The notes under the pieces: model-generated | Told to the model about the DNA's origin: nothing | Seen by the model: only the letters and a program-made list of their open reading frames with translations | Databases searched by the model: none | Position numbers and translations under genes: made by a program | Origin: Gambelia wislizenii | Lineage: Eukaryota > Chordata > Lepidosauria > Squamata > Crotaphytidae | Direction of reading: 5' to 3' | Assembly (NCBI GenBank): GCA_030847615.1 | Contig: JAUMIR010000001.1 | Location: 156,895,001 to 156,959,000 of the forward strand | Length of the DNA stretch: 64,000 nucleotides | In this document: one piece after another, positions 1-11,000 of the stretch | How the letters are laid out: the number at the start of each line of letters is the position of its first letter | How positions within the stretch are numbered: the stretch's first letter is position 1

Positions 1-395
1 CAACTCCCCCCACCCAAATTAGAGCATGCACCGTATAGCAATAAGGAATGCATGTGATCAGATAACTGTAAGTTAATAAGAATATGATGAGAATTATAGA
101 TTTCATTGTAGAATTTTCAGTTTTCTTATGCTAATTCTTAACCTTACTGAATATCATGTAAAGATGTTGAACTTAGTGCACAAACCATTAAAGGTGGCTG
201 AATTTGTAAATAAAATCAGTTTGAACAAAATAATAAGCCCAAAAAGCTGGGGTGGGGATTTAAAATAATTGGAAATCAAATGATAAAATTTTCTTGGCTT
301 AATTTATTACAAATTATTTTTGCTCATATTTATAAACAGATTTTCTGAGTTGATTTTAAGATTTCTCTAACTGATTCCTTTTGTTACCTGGCTAG
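1..395 (+). other. SYNCRIP: SYNCRIP intron before alternative terminal exon
   Basis: AT-rich non-coding sequence with no open frame. It ends in a pyrimidine-containing acceptor just before 396, so it is read as the 3' part of a SYNCRIP intron. The upstream coding exons (RNA-recognition motifs and most of the RGG tail) lie outside the window. No transposon is recognised. Confidence 0.75.
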
Positions 396-437
396 CAGGG
401 AAAAGGGGTCGAGGCCGGTCCTGACCTGTTACAATGA
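396..437 (+). CDS. SYNCRIP: SYNCRIP (hnRNP Q), alternative last coding exon, hnRNP Q1-type C terminus
   Basis: The frame starting at 396 reads QGKGVEAGPDLLQ and stops at TGA (435-437). This matches the C-terminal end I know for the short hnRNP Q1 isoform of SYNCRIP, where it follows the RGG-rich segment. SYNCRIP is an RNA-binding protein of the hnRNP family acting in mRNA splicing, transport, translation and stability. The exon is partial: only the last 13 codons are in the window. The acceptor is a tandem site (CTAG then CAG), so splicing could start at 396 or 399 and include or omit the glutamine codon. The position directly upstream of SNX14 on the same strand agrees with human gene order. 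Longer isoforms use a different C terminus, which is not visible here. Confidence 0.93.
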   Translation, partial: QGKGVEAGPDLLQ

Positions 438-2015
438 AGACTGACTTGCTAAATGGGATTACACCAGAAGCTTGCGGTGGAGTAATGGTAAGGAAATCAA
501 GCAACCTTAAGTATCTCAGCTGCATAGGAGCAAACTATTTTGTAGAAGATACTTCATGCGAAGATCATGGAATCAAATATGGGACACTTGGACTTTGATA
601 TGAATTTCTATTAAGTTTTCTCTGCAGTGCAAAATATAAATCTAAAGTTAATATTTCTCCCAATGTGTTCAACAAAATTATCTCTAGCATGGCCTCTTAA
701 ATGTTCTGTTCTTAAAAAAAAGAAAAAGAAAAAAGAAACATCTACTTAAAGTAGACATTTCCCAGGAGTTTTTAAAATGGATTCCAAAAGTGGTATTCTC
801 TTATTGCTCTAAAAATTTTTATTGCAGTTATATTAGATGAGTACCATCATTGGTGTCCTAAACTTTTATTTCTGCTCATGAAGGTGAATCATGGTTGTCT
901 ATATAGTAATCAATTTGAAATGTGTTCAGATACAGCAGTTTCAGGTGTAATCATCCGAGCTGGTTAGTCAGGCATTCCAGATAGTGGTTCTTTTCAGAAC
1001 CTTTTTTAAAGGGTTGGTTAACTACCTCAGTAGCAGAGGATTGAACTATACCCTATCTGTACTGTACATAGAAAAATCTTTGTAGATAAAATCAAGGCTT
1101 GTTTAATTATGACATGAGGGCAAAAATATATACCAAATGTAACATTCTTAGTTGCCTTTAATTTCAGAGGCTTTGTAAAAGAGTCCCTCTTGTCCATCAT
1201 AACAGGCCTTGTTTTTGTCGTATTTTGTGGCTGAAAAAGCAGCCTTGCTTCTTCAGATATTGTAGTTATTTGGATGTATAATAGTTTAGCAAGATGTTAC
1301 TTTTTGTAAGACATCAAATGTTCAAAAAAAGTACATCAGCAACTTGTACTAAATACTGCAGTGTCCCTTTATAAAAGGTCAGACTAAAACTGACAACTGT
1401 ACAGTGAAGCCTGACATTTGGATATTTTGAAGTTTTTCATAAATCATAGAAAATAGTATATGGCTGTAGTTTAGCTTTTTAGGTAAAGGTATGTTTTCTC
1501 ATTAGTGCATTTCTTATTGCTGATTGCTGTAAAAAGAAACAGATCAGCTTTCCATTTTCTCTTTATGCAGATCATGATAACCTGTAGAGTAGAATACAAT
1601 CATTTGTGCTATGTTTTAATTTTCTGAAGCACCTTGATGACAGTGAGTGTTAAGTGGTGAAGCATCCTCTATTGAATCACCCTTCCAAAAAGTTTGTCAA
1701 GTCCAGATATGCGTAGATAAGATAAAACTATGGTTTAATATAGACTTGGCAGAAAGAGCTTCCCTTATGCCCTTCCCCAAAGGGATACTGCAGTTGTTAC
1801 ATACCCGTAGGCACCACAGTAAGATCTGAAACACCGAATTAAGGTTTTATACACACCAGTTCCCCAGTAAATGAAAAAATTAACAAAAATAGATGTCATA
1901 TGTTAAATGCTCATTGCAAACAATCATTTTGCATTCCTGCAAATAAAATTGTTTTATACTGTAAGCTGGAGGCAAGTGTAACTTATTTTTGTAATAAAGT
2001 TTTTATTTTTTTTAT
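438..2015 (+). other. SYNCRIP: Putative SYNCRIP 3' UTR
   Basis: This sequence follows the SYNCRIP stop directly, has no long open frame, is AT- and T-rich, and contains no recognisable transposon, unlike most of the window. It includes AATAAA at 1942-1947 and 1993-1998. The second is followed by GT-rich sequence (about 2015-2045), the usual arrangement at a cleavage site. The 3' boundary is inferred and the transcript may run further. Confidence 0.6.
1993..1998 (+). terminator. Candidate polyadenylation signal AATAAA for SYNCRIP
   Basis: Canonical AATAAA about 1.56 kb past the SYNCRIP stop, with T-rich then GT-rich sequence within about 50 bases downstream. Other AATAAA hexamers occur at 1942, 2168 and 2953, so alternative ends are possible. 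Confidence 0.45.
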
Positions 2016-5000
2016 GTGTCATTAATATAAATGTGTGTTAGTGCAGAAATCTTCTGGTTTAAAAACGTGTGCGCACACATTTCAGTTTGTTTACTTGTAT
2101 TTACATTTTTTTAGAATAGTGGTTTCCAGTAGTCTGTCTCTCACATTAATTGAATTTTTGTTATCCTAATAAACCATTTTAGTATATTGTATGTCAATTA
2201 CTGGGATAGCTGGGACATAAAGTGTAATTAAAATTTGTCAAGTATTCTTGGGAAATATGTAAATGTAAATGTGCCTTGCTAGTTAAGAGAGAAACTAAGT
2301 GGTGGGATGGTTAAAATGTTACTGCTTAATGAGACGCCTGTTGCCACAGTTTCATATACTGCCCATGGTAAAGTTCTTTCCATATTTGAATAAGAAACAT
2401 GAGTGTTGCATCAGCTTCTGAAATCTTAAACTTGATAGGATGAGGCTTATGGAACGTAGGTTTGCTAAATGTAGCCTTAAAATACTACTTTGATTTCCTT
2501 GTAATCCTTGGTGCTGGAGGACCCAGTACCAGGGAGGTTTAAATGCTCCCTTCATCAATAAGGCTGTTGTGCCAACTGGCATCTTTACTGTCATAGTCTT
2601 ATGAAGAACACTGTCAAGGTGTTCATGCCAAATTTGACCCAATAACTAATGTAGGCCTAGGAAGAAGCAGCAGCTTTCTGACTTAAATCTCTCCCATTGC
2701 TGGAAAAAAAAACGTGTAGGTTTTCGAGCATTACTAATTTTGGCTTGGGGAAGGAGAGAAAATGATAGATCAGTCTTATCATCAGAACTATTCAGTTGAT
2801 GTTGATGCAGTGCAAAATAAAAATCTGATAACACACAAGCTGGAATTGAGGTAAAAGATCCATCAACTTCAGCTATGAAAATAGGTGGGGTGTGAGAATG
2901 CATGTCAAAATGTACTGGGAGTGATCTATTTAGTTTATAAGCAATGGTGAGTAATAAATACCAGAATCTTGACAGTGTTCTTAAATAATTATGAATTCAA
3001 GCCATTATGACTTTTACAATTAAACATTATTTGCACTGTTCTGACGTTGGTGCAGTTTTTTAGCAGTATAAAGTAAAATCTACAGTAAAATGCATGTGGA
3101 AATTTGTCTTTGTGAAAAATTGATCTTTTATGAGTTATAATGCTAACTAAACGTTTTAAAATTAGGATCTGTGAATGAAATGAGATTTTATTGTTAGATA
3201 GTGAAAGTCACACAGCATGGTTGGGTTGGTCATGTTGGGTGTCAGTTTTATGCTTACTATTTTATGTGAATGACGTTAATTGGAACAGGTGTGTATAGTG
3301 AATATTATACATCTATTGCAAGAGCAAGACAGAACTGTAGTATTGTATTGAAGAATAATTTCTGGTGGCACACAGCTCTGTGTTGGCTTATACCAATAAG
3401 GCTTTGTATATTCCAGAACTAAAGGGAGAGTTTATTCTAAATAGTGTTGCAGTTTTTTGAGGGCAGCTACCTGTATATTTTGAAAGGAGCAGGTTTTTGT
3501 TTTCTATTACACTGTGTGAAGTAGATTAGAGGAGTACATACCTCAGATATATTGACATGAGAACTCAATTTACCATACCAGAAATGGAGTCCCTTAAAAT
3601 GGGATCATAGTGAGTTCATAGTACTGTACCTTGACTTGCCCTTCAGTGAGATTGTATAGTCTCTTTTGCAGATGTACCAAGTATGGCTAACTTGCAGTTA
3701 ACTCAGTAGGGTTCTTCTACACTAACTTGCTTGGAGAGTAAAATATTTACTTGAAAGATACACCAACATGAATAGTTACATTATGAGTTTTTATCTTGCA
3801 CTGAATCTCGTTGAATGAATTACTACTGTACATGTAACAAAGGTCTGACAATTTGTGCAGTGCAAGTATATTAGAGCTTGTGCTGGTGAAACTACATTTT
3901 TGTTGATATTTCAGCAGTTGGAATGAAAAACCAAGATGAGAGCTGTGTCACAAAAAGAGGTTTGGAATTCTCTGTGGTGAAGATGTTTCCCTCGGAATTT
4001 AACTCAATAGTAAATGAATAGCTTTATTTGTATATAAAGGCATTTTACTGTAATACTAAGTAAGCCAAAGGTATGGTGGAGATACTGACATAATTAACCT
4101 GTTTTGAGTGAGTGGCATACAGTCAATGAATTTGCAGGTAAGTAGTTGAACAATGTATGTTGTATAGTTGTGTACAAGGGTTTTAAAAGATGGTATGACA
4201 TTCCAGAAAGATAATGGGGATGGATAAAAAAAATACCATTCTGTGAGTGGAAGGAGGAGTGCTAATGCTTCAGAAGTACTGGGTAAGTGGGGAGGAGGGA
4301 TAGAAGCAATTTGTATTGGTTTCACCTGGCAGCCTTCCACAGCACCTCCTGAACTTTTCTAAAGGGATCAGATATTAGGGATGGGATGTTGAGACCATTG
4401 ACAGACTGTGAATAGAAATCCATTCACAGAACTCCAAATTGCAATTTCACTGTATGTAAAGCCTGTAAAATTCTGTGCAATATAATTGTTTAATTCAAAT
4501 CATACAGGTAAATTAGTGCAGTGTTACAACTGATCATGACCTCTGTCAGTATAATAAGCAGGTACTTCTGGCAAGGGGTTTGAGTATATACTACACAAGA
4601 AACAGCTGAGTGTTACTAAAACACATTATATGCAGAATAGTGTACCTACATAAATGGAATGACAAAAACCAAAATTTGTCAGTTTAATATTTGCATCAGA
4701 CCAAAACAGTTGGAGCTTCACCTTCACAAAATGTTGTTGAGATACTAAGAAAAGAGCTTCTTCTGATCTTTATTCAAGGCTAGCCTGGTATAGGGAGTAG
4801 TGTTCCTGCAGATCTTGGATCTCAAGCTCTTAAAGGCTTTAAAGGTAAGCACCAGCACTGTAGACTGGGCTTAAGAGTATCTACAGTGAAGATGGTGATT
4901 ATAATGAAATCCACCGAACTTAGGTTAATTTACTTAGAATGAGTTTACACTAATCTTTGGGGTTTCTTCTTAAACAGTTTAAATGAAAAATTTGTACTTG

Positions 5001-6595
5001 CATGAAATCTGGAGGAGGAATGGGAAGGAAACACCATAAAGATAAATGCTGTTATGTTTTGACAGTCTTACTAACAGTAAGGAGAGCAGTAGTCCGTCCT
5101 CAACAGTTCATCTTAAGAATGGGGTTCTGCATTCTATCATAGGTACAATTTATTGCTTTCTGGTAGCTACAGGAATTACAAATAAGCAATAACACCTCCC
5201 CCTCCCCAGTCATTTGGGAGTTGTCTTAACTGTTCGAATAGTGAGTTCTAATAGTAAAATCATTGTTAAAAGGTGTTGCTGGTGAATATCGTTTTATATC
5301 TTCCATTTGTGCATTATGAGTGCAGGAGGACATTTTATATACAGGTATTACATTCTATATGCCTCTGAAGAAATTTATTGTTGGGTGTTGATCAACTTGT
5401 AGCAAACTAAGGTACATGATCTCTGTTAATTTTGAAAATGGTAAGAATGTTCTTAATGCCTGTCCGCTCTTCTGTAAATGGTGTAGATCTACTTCCCACT
5501 GCTTACTAATTTCACACTCCTTATTAGTTCCTAGCTGGACTGAGAGCCTCTGTAGGCCAAGGCTGGAGAACTGTCAGGTGCTGGTGTGTGTGTGCATCAG
5601 CCCCCTGTGGGAATAAGAGAGGTGCATGCCCCATTTTTACTAGCCAACCCCAGCCAAATGATTGTCAGCATCATTCTTCAGAGTCTCTTCAGGATGTGAC
5701 TAGCCATTTTGCATTTCAGCTACTTCTTCCAAACACAAAGTTAATGCAGAAAGCTTCCTTTGGGCCTGTGAAGGGGATGCAAAATTCCCCCAAAGGCAAT
5801 AAACGTGGCAGTACTGTTCCCAAAGTCTTTGTGAGGCATTAATAGCCATTTTGGGCTGAATTGTTTTTTAATCTTGGATGGGGGGGGAGAGCACAAAAAC
5901 AGCCTGGGGGAGCCCTGTGTCTTCCTGACTTTGGTTCATACTCTGTTGAGAGCCCTATAGCATATGCACAAAAAGTGGTTAAAATTCTTTTGCTTACATG
6001 AAAAATATGCTTTTCTTTAGCTTTATTGCCACCTTAGATGTATGTGCAATAGTTATGCCATATGGTGTTTCAGATAACTTGGATGATAGCTACCGTACAC
6101 TAAAAAGCATTTCTATTATGCTGATGGCTATAGTGGAAAAAATGATACAGCAGTGACTTTTAACTTAGAGCTTAAATTCCACAGCCTTCCTGGTTAGATC
6201 TGTTATCATTATAGCTCTTAGTACATGGAACAGCTCCCTCTCCCACTGCTTAAAGAGTGTTTTTGGCAGTCTGTGGTTCCCTGGACATGCGGCAGTTGCC
6301 CACCCTTGTTTTATACCATGACAGTGTAGTTAAAAACTAGCAAAGGCTGTCACTGACTACAGGTGGCATTCCCTGGACCAGTGCTAGTCCCTGAGTCATT
6401 GGCTGCCAGTCCTTGGCAAGTTTCCAGTAAAGAAAGAAACCATTATAGCCAATGGGCACAAATATGCTATTCCCTGGTACACTGGGAATATACTTGCTGG
6501 TCTTTCACATCTGTCTAAGAAGCAGTGGCTTAGAGCAAGGGAGGGCAAGAGCAGCAGGTCCTGGGGCCAGTTTTCTGTCCTGGGAGCCACATGAA
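2016..6595. other. Intergenic or extended SYNCRIP 3' UTR, repeat-poor
   Basis: No gene, RNA gene or clear transposon is recognised in these 4.6 kb. The short open frames on both strands show no family resemblance. The base composition continues that of the presumed 3' UTR to about 5 kb, so a longer SYNCRIP UTR isoform is possible but not shown. Confidence 0.5.
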
Positions 6596-6834
6596 GAGAG
6601 CCAGTGTGGTGCAGTGGTTTGAGCATTGGGCTGCGACTCTGGAGAAGAGGGTTTGAATACCCATAGCCAGCTATGGAAATCCACTGGGTGACCTTGGGCA
6701 AGTCTTACTTTCAGCCTCAGAGAAAGGCAAAGGCAAACACTCCGAACAAATCTTTCCAAGAAGACCCTGCGATGGGTTTGCTTTAGGGTTATCATAAAGT
6801 TGGAAATGACTTGGAAAGCACACAACTGCCACAC
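6596..6834 (+). mobile_element. tRNA-headed SINE (Sauria-SINE-like)
   Basis: The head has a pol III A-box-like TGGTGCAGTGG near 6607 and a B-box-like GGTTTGAATACC near 6650. The body has the motif GGTGACCTTGGGCAAGTC. The tail (TCATAAAGTTGGAAATGACTTGG then CACACAAC) resembles RTE/Bov-B LINE 3' ends. This structure is typical of the squamate Sauria SINE. The exact subfamily is not assigned. Confidence 0.75.
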
Positions 6835-7784
6835 AAACTGCCAGAAAAAAATAAGTGGCTAGATGTCCACTTACGGTTTTGAAAAGCAAGTGGGGGTGCG
6901 GTTTTGTTTTTGTTTTTTTGTTACACTTTGGGGTGGGTGCAGTCTTAAGAGCCTAGCACTTGGCACATTGTTTTCAAAGTGTACATTTCAAGCCCTGTTA
7001 ACAAGGGTACCATAAACATTTGGTTAGATTTTGCTTAGAGTAACGGTGATATAAATGGTCCTTTTTATTGCAAAGTTGAGAAAGCACATGCTGCATGCCA
7101 CCAAGTTAATACAAGTATTGGTAACTAGCCTTGATGAGTACTTTTAGTGTGTTCCACAGTAATCCAAGAGTGGGTGGTGTGCTCATCCAACTGTTGAACA
7201 ACTCAGCATTCCTTACTACTAGCTAGTCCACTGCCTTGAGTATGGCAGTGCCATAAGTTTCCACAGTGGCCTAATCACTATATTCTAATGGTTGCAGCTA
7301 CACACCATTTCACTAAGAAAGGTCAGCTGTTCACATTAGCGGCTTTAACTTGAATCCCTAGTCAGAACCAGCGTCCATAAAACGGAACTCCCCTTGCACC
7401 CCAAACCAAGCGAATGCAGTGCATTTAGAAAGACAGTTGCAGCCTCCACGAAAATCTGGGGGATGGCGCTGGGCCGCTGCGTGCTGCCATTTCCAGCGCC
7501 TGGCTGGGCGGCCACGCACCAACGCTTTCCTTTTTTCTCTCGATCACTCGCCTCCTTACGGCTAGTTTTGTGAATGGGGCTGAGTTGACCATGCGCAGCC
7601 AGCTCTCGGGCAAGGAGTTAACACCTTCAGGGCTATCCCTGCTGGCCCTAAAGCAGAACAAAATGCATTTAAAGAGCGCTGCCTTTCTCGGCCAAGCGCA
7701 ATGCGAGACCCACTGTAGGCAAGGGGTAAGCGACGGCGCAGCTTCGTGGCATGCCGGTTCCGCCTCTTTAAGGGGGAGCGTCTT

Positions 7785-7912
7785 AGGACACGTGAGGCGA
7801 GGGGGAGGTCACGTGGGGGAAACCGGAAGTCGGAGGAGGGTCGCCTGCCTTCCAGGTCCTGGGGTGGGTGGGGGGTCCCGGGGTCGCGCGCTCCCTCCCT
7901 CCCGGGTCCAGG
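7785..7912 (+). promoter_or_regulatory. SNX14: SNX14 promoter 1a: two E-boxes and an ETS site
   Basis: CACGTG occurs at 7789-7794 and 7810-7815 (the latter within GGTCACGTG), and CCGGAAGT at 7823-7830, about 80 bp before the first ATG. E-boxes of the GTCACGTG type bind MiT/TFE and USF factors, and CCGGAAGT binds ETS/GABP factors, common in TATA-less CpG-island promoters. The same order and near-identical spacing recur before exon 1b. Function is inferred from motifs only. Confidence 0.6.
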
Positions 7913-8049
7913 ATGATGAAGTGGGTACGCGCGGGCGGAGAGAGGTTGTGCCGGCGCCGAGCGGAGGCGCTGCGCAAGACCTGCCGCCAGTACCCGCTTG
8001 CTTGTGGCATCCTCCTGGGGCTCAGTGTGGCCACCCTCCTGCTCAGCAG
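7913..8049 (+). CDS. SNX14: SNX14 exon 1a (first of two alternative first exons)
   Basis: Encodes [20 protein letters not shown]... to ...VATLLLSR (45 codons plus 2 bases), then donor CAG|gtaagg. It corresponds to the human N terminus: a basic stretch, then CRQYPL and the first membrane segment. I chose the ATG at 7913 because it matches exon 1b and the family start. An in-frame upstream ATG at 7868 would add 15 residues unlike the family. It differs from exon 1b at A7, E10, A30, G32 and I33. It has no transposon close by and the stronger donor of the two. Confidence 0.9.
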
Positions 8050-11000
8050 GTAAGGAAGGGGGCGGGTGGGGAGGCAAGAGGGGGTCCGAGGCTCGTTTGG
8101 AAAAGGACCAATGTCGGGGGAGGAAAAAGAAATCCCAGATTGGGGCAAAGCGAATGTGGATGGGGCGTGACGAGCTCGGGGTGGGCAGAAACAACAGTCA
8201 AATGTGCTGGTGCTCGCATGATGTGCTGTAATAGGGTGAGGCTTCGAGGTGCACAAATCGAGCGCTCGAGATGGTATCTTTATTTGTTACTAGGAGGATT
8301 TTGGAGAGGTGGACTTCTCGTCTTTTGCAGCATAGATCAGGAGTCTGGCTTGGTTGGTCTTATCCATTGTGTGGAGAATACAAAAGCGAAGAATAACGTT
8401 TCCAAGCAATTACAGATTCTGTCTTTAAGGCCAGAATAGTCTAACATCGCAGGAGAGTAAAGTGCAAAGTTAAGATGTGGAGCAATAAGACAGAGAAATT
8501 CCTTTGTCTCCCTGTGGCCTGTGCTGCGTCTTTTTAGGACCCAACTTTTTAGGTTGCTCATTTCTATCTTGCACTGATTTTTAGTCGAACCCAAGGAATG
8601 TCAGTCGCCTGGTTTCCTAGAGGTGAATCTCTTGCCCTCATAATAATAATCGACAGAGGTCCCTCCGCCTTCATGTTTGCGTGCCCCGCCAGGGGGCGCT
8701 GTGCTGCTACGATTGCAGCCTCAATGGCTGGTTTCTTTGGACTGCGCGGTTCGTAGTGCTGTGCGCCCTCAAGTCGTCTCGGACTTACGGCGACTTACCA
8801 GGGTTTTCTTCACCAGATGTGTCCAGAAACGGTGGGGGGGGGGTTTGCCCTTTCCTTCCTTTGGGGATGAGAGAGTATGACTTGCCCAAGGTCACCCGGT
8901 GGGCTTCTAGGTTGGAGCCGGGATTTGAACCCCATGGCCTCCAGAGTTGTAGTCCAACACTCAAACAAAAAGCACTAAAGACGGATCTCTTTTGGCAGGC
9001 CTTTCCTAATTAGTTTCCGGCCTCAGGAGCTCCTGGCCCTTTTTAGTCTGCTGGTTATTTATTATTTATTATTTTGAAGTGATTTTAGATCCGTTGTTTT
9101 ATTTTGGTTTAATGTTGTTTTTATGGGGGAGGGTGGGGGTGGGTGGTGTTTGGGGATTTTAATCTGTATTGGTATTTTAATTTTTGTAAGCCGCCCCAAT
9201 TGTTTTTAACAGCGGGGCGGGATAAAAATAAATTTTATTATTATTATTAAGCCACTAAGCCACATTAGTAGCTCACAAGAATAGGTCTGTGAGGGCTGGT
9301 ACTCCACCTTGTTCCTCACTTCCCCGAGCTTAGAGTATCCCATACAAAATGTAGGGCCTGTGACTCCAAACAATTTATCTTCCTCCTGTATGTTTTTTTT
9401 TTTTAAACATCTCATGCCTGATGAAGAAGCCAGGGAGGGAACTTTGAAAGTCTGCATGATGTGTTTTGTACATTTTGGCTGGCTAATAAAGCTATTGTTG
9501 TTTGAAGGATTTTGTGTTTTATTTTGCTGTCTGGCCAGCAGGGTTCTCCAGAATATGCCTTTCTTCAATGGTTGTGTCGAGGAGGAAATTTCAATGGGTG
9601 TTGAATATTCCACAATAAGCGTGGAGGTTCTTATAGGAAGTTACAGTCTCTTCTTCATGTAGTTCCAACAACAGCAACGTTCAAATCATAACACCAAGAT
9701 GGCTCTCTACCTGATTATTATTATTATTATTATTATTATTGCAGGCGGGGTAGGGGAGAAGAGATTTTAAAAGTAGTATTGGAAAAAGACTGAGGAATTA
9801 TCTGTGTGGGATTTGTTGCTGTGAGATGGTTGAGGGGTGTGTATTCTACCAAGTTGGTCTCCAGTGCTTCATAGCCTTTGTGGCTGCTTCTGAGGGAGCC
9901 TCCGAAAATGCGCATGAGGTTTTGGTGGTTGTTCATACAACCTGGTCATGAGGCGGAGGCCTGAACACCATGGGAATTTGCGGGGGGGGGGGGATTAGGA
10001 ATTTTTAAAATTGAAATAAGACCATTCTACTGAAAAATAAACCCGACCACAAAAGGCCGTAACAATAACGCAAAAAATGTGTTTTCCTCTTTTCTTACTA
10101 ACACAAAAATAAAACTATCTATCCTAACACTAATACATTTTTCCTCTTAATTTAAACACACTATACAGTTGTCCCTTCATATTCGCTGGGGTTTGGTTCC
10201 AGGACCCCGCCCCCCCCGTGGATACTCGAGTCCCATTATATGCAATGCATAGCAAGATGGTGTCCCTTATATAAGATGGCAAAACCAAGGTTTGCTTTTT
10301 GGATTGTTATTTTTTAAAGAATATTTTCAAGCCGTGAATATTTAAATCCGTGGATACCAAATCCGTGTTACGGAGGGACAACTGTAATCACTCTTTTTTC
10401 TTTTCCAATGAACATTATATTTACACTGTTACACTAATATTAGAAGTTACACATTACAATTATACATATTTGGAAAAGGAAAAATTAATAAAAAATAATA
10501 AAACAAAAATAATAAAATATGTATTTATTTAAAGATATCCCTTAAGTTATTGCTGGGGTTGTTTTGCTTGGGGGAGCCAACTTTCTCCCCCCCCAAAAAA
10601 AGCCAGGAGGGGGTGGAGGTTGCTTGGCTCCCCAGTGAAAGAAGCGACAGAAAATGGGGGTCCCTCCTGCTTCTTCTGTTAACCCCGTGTGTCTCTCTTC
10701 AGGTTGGGAAAACTGCCTGCAGGCAGGGCCAGGTTAAGGCACCAGTGGTGTCAGCATCCCAGAGGGCCCATCATTGTGGTGGGCCCCATAGTAGTAACCC
10801 TCCTCCTGCAAAAACATTATTAGTAATAATCTGAATATCCTGTACTGTGAATAGCTTAGGTTGAGTTAGCTTACATTGACCTGAGATAAACATATGCCCC
10901 CCCCCAAATAAAGCATTGCAGGGGCCCTCAAAATATAATCTTCAATGGAAAAGAAATAAGAGTGATTATACAGTTTGTCTCTTCATATTCTCTGGGTTTG

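Larger units (their letters stand above)
7440..8250. promoter_or_regulatory. CpG-rich island at SNX14 5' end
   Basis: A marked rise in G+C and CpG relative to the AT-rich flanks, centred on SNX14 exon 1a. Long open frames run on both strands here (for example 7570-8439 + and 7562-8194 -) but they are a by-product of GC richness and show no family resemblance. Confidence 0.7.

Noticed and set aside
6596..6670. tRNA gene
   Set aside because: A and B box motifs are present but there is no cloverleaf with paired acceptor stem, and the sequence continues into a SINE body.
7868..7912. Upstream in-frame ATG as the start of SNX14 exon 1a (and 11756 for exon 1b)
   Set aside because: The added residues differ completely between the two exons and have no counterpart in mammalian SNX14, while both exons share the ATG at 7913/11813.
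7570..8439. 289-codon open frame on + across the CpG island, and 210- and 157-codon frames on the minus strand
   Set aside because: The + frame is out of register with exon 1a, runs through the splice donor into the intron, and resembles no protein family. Long chance frames are expected in GC-rich DNA with few stops.
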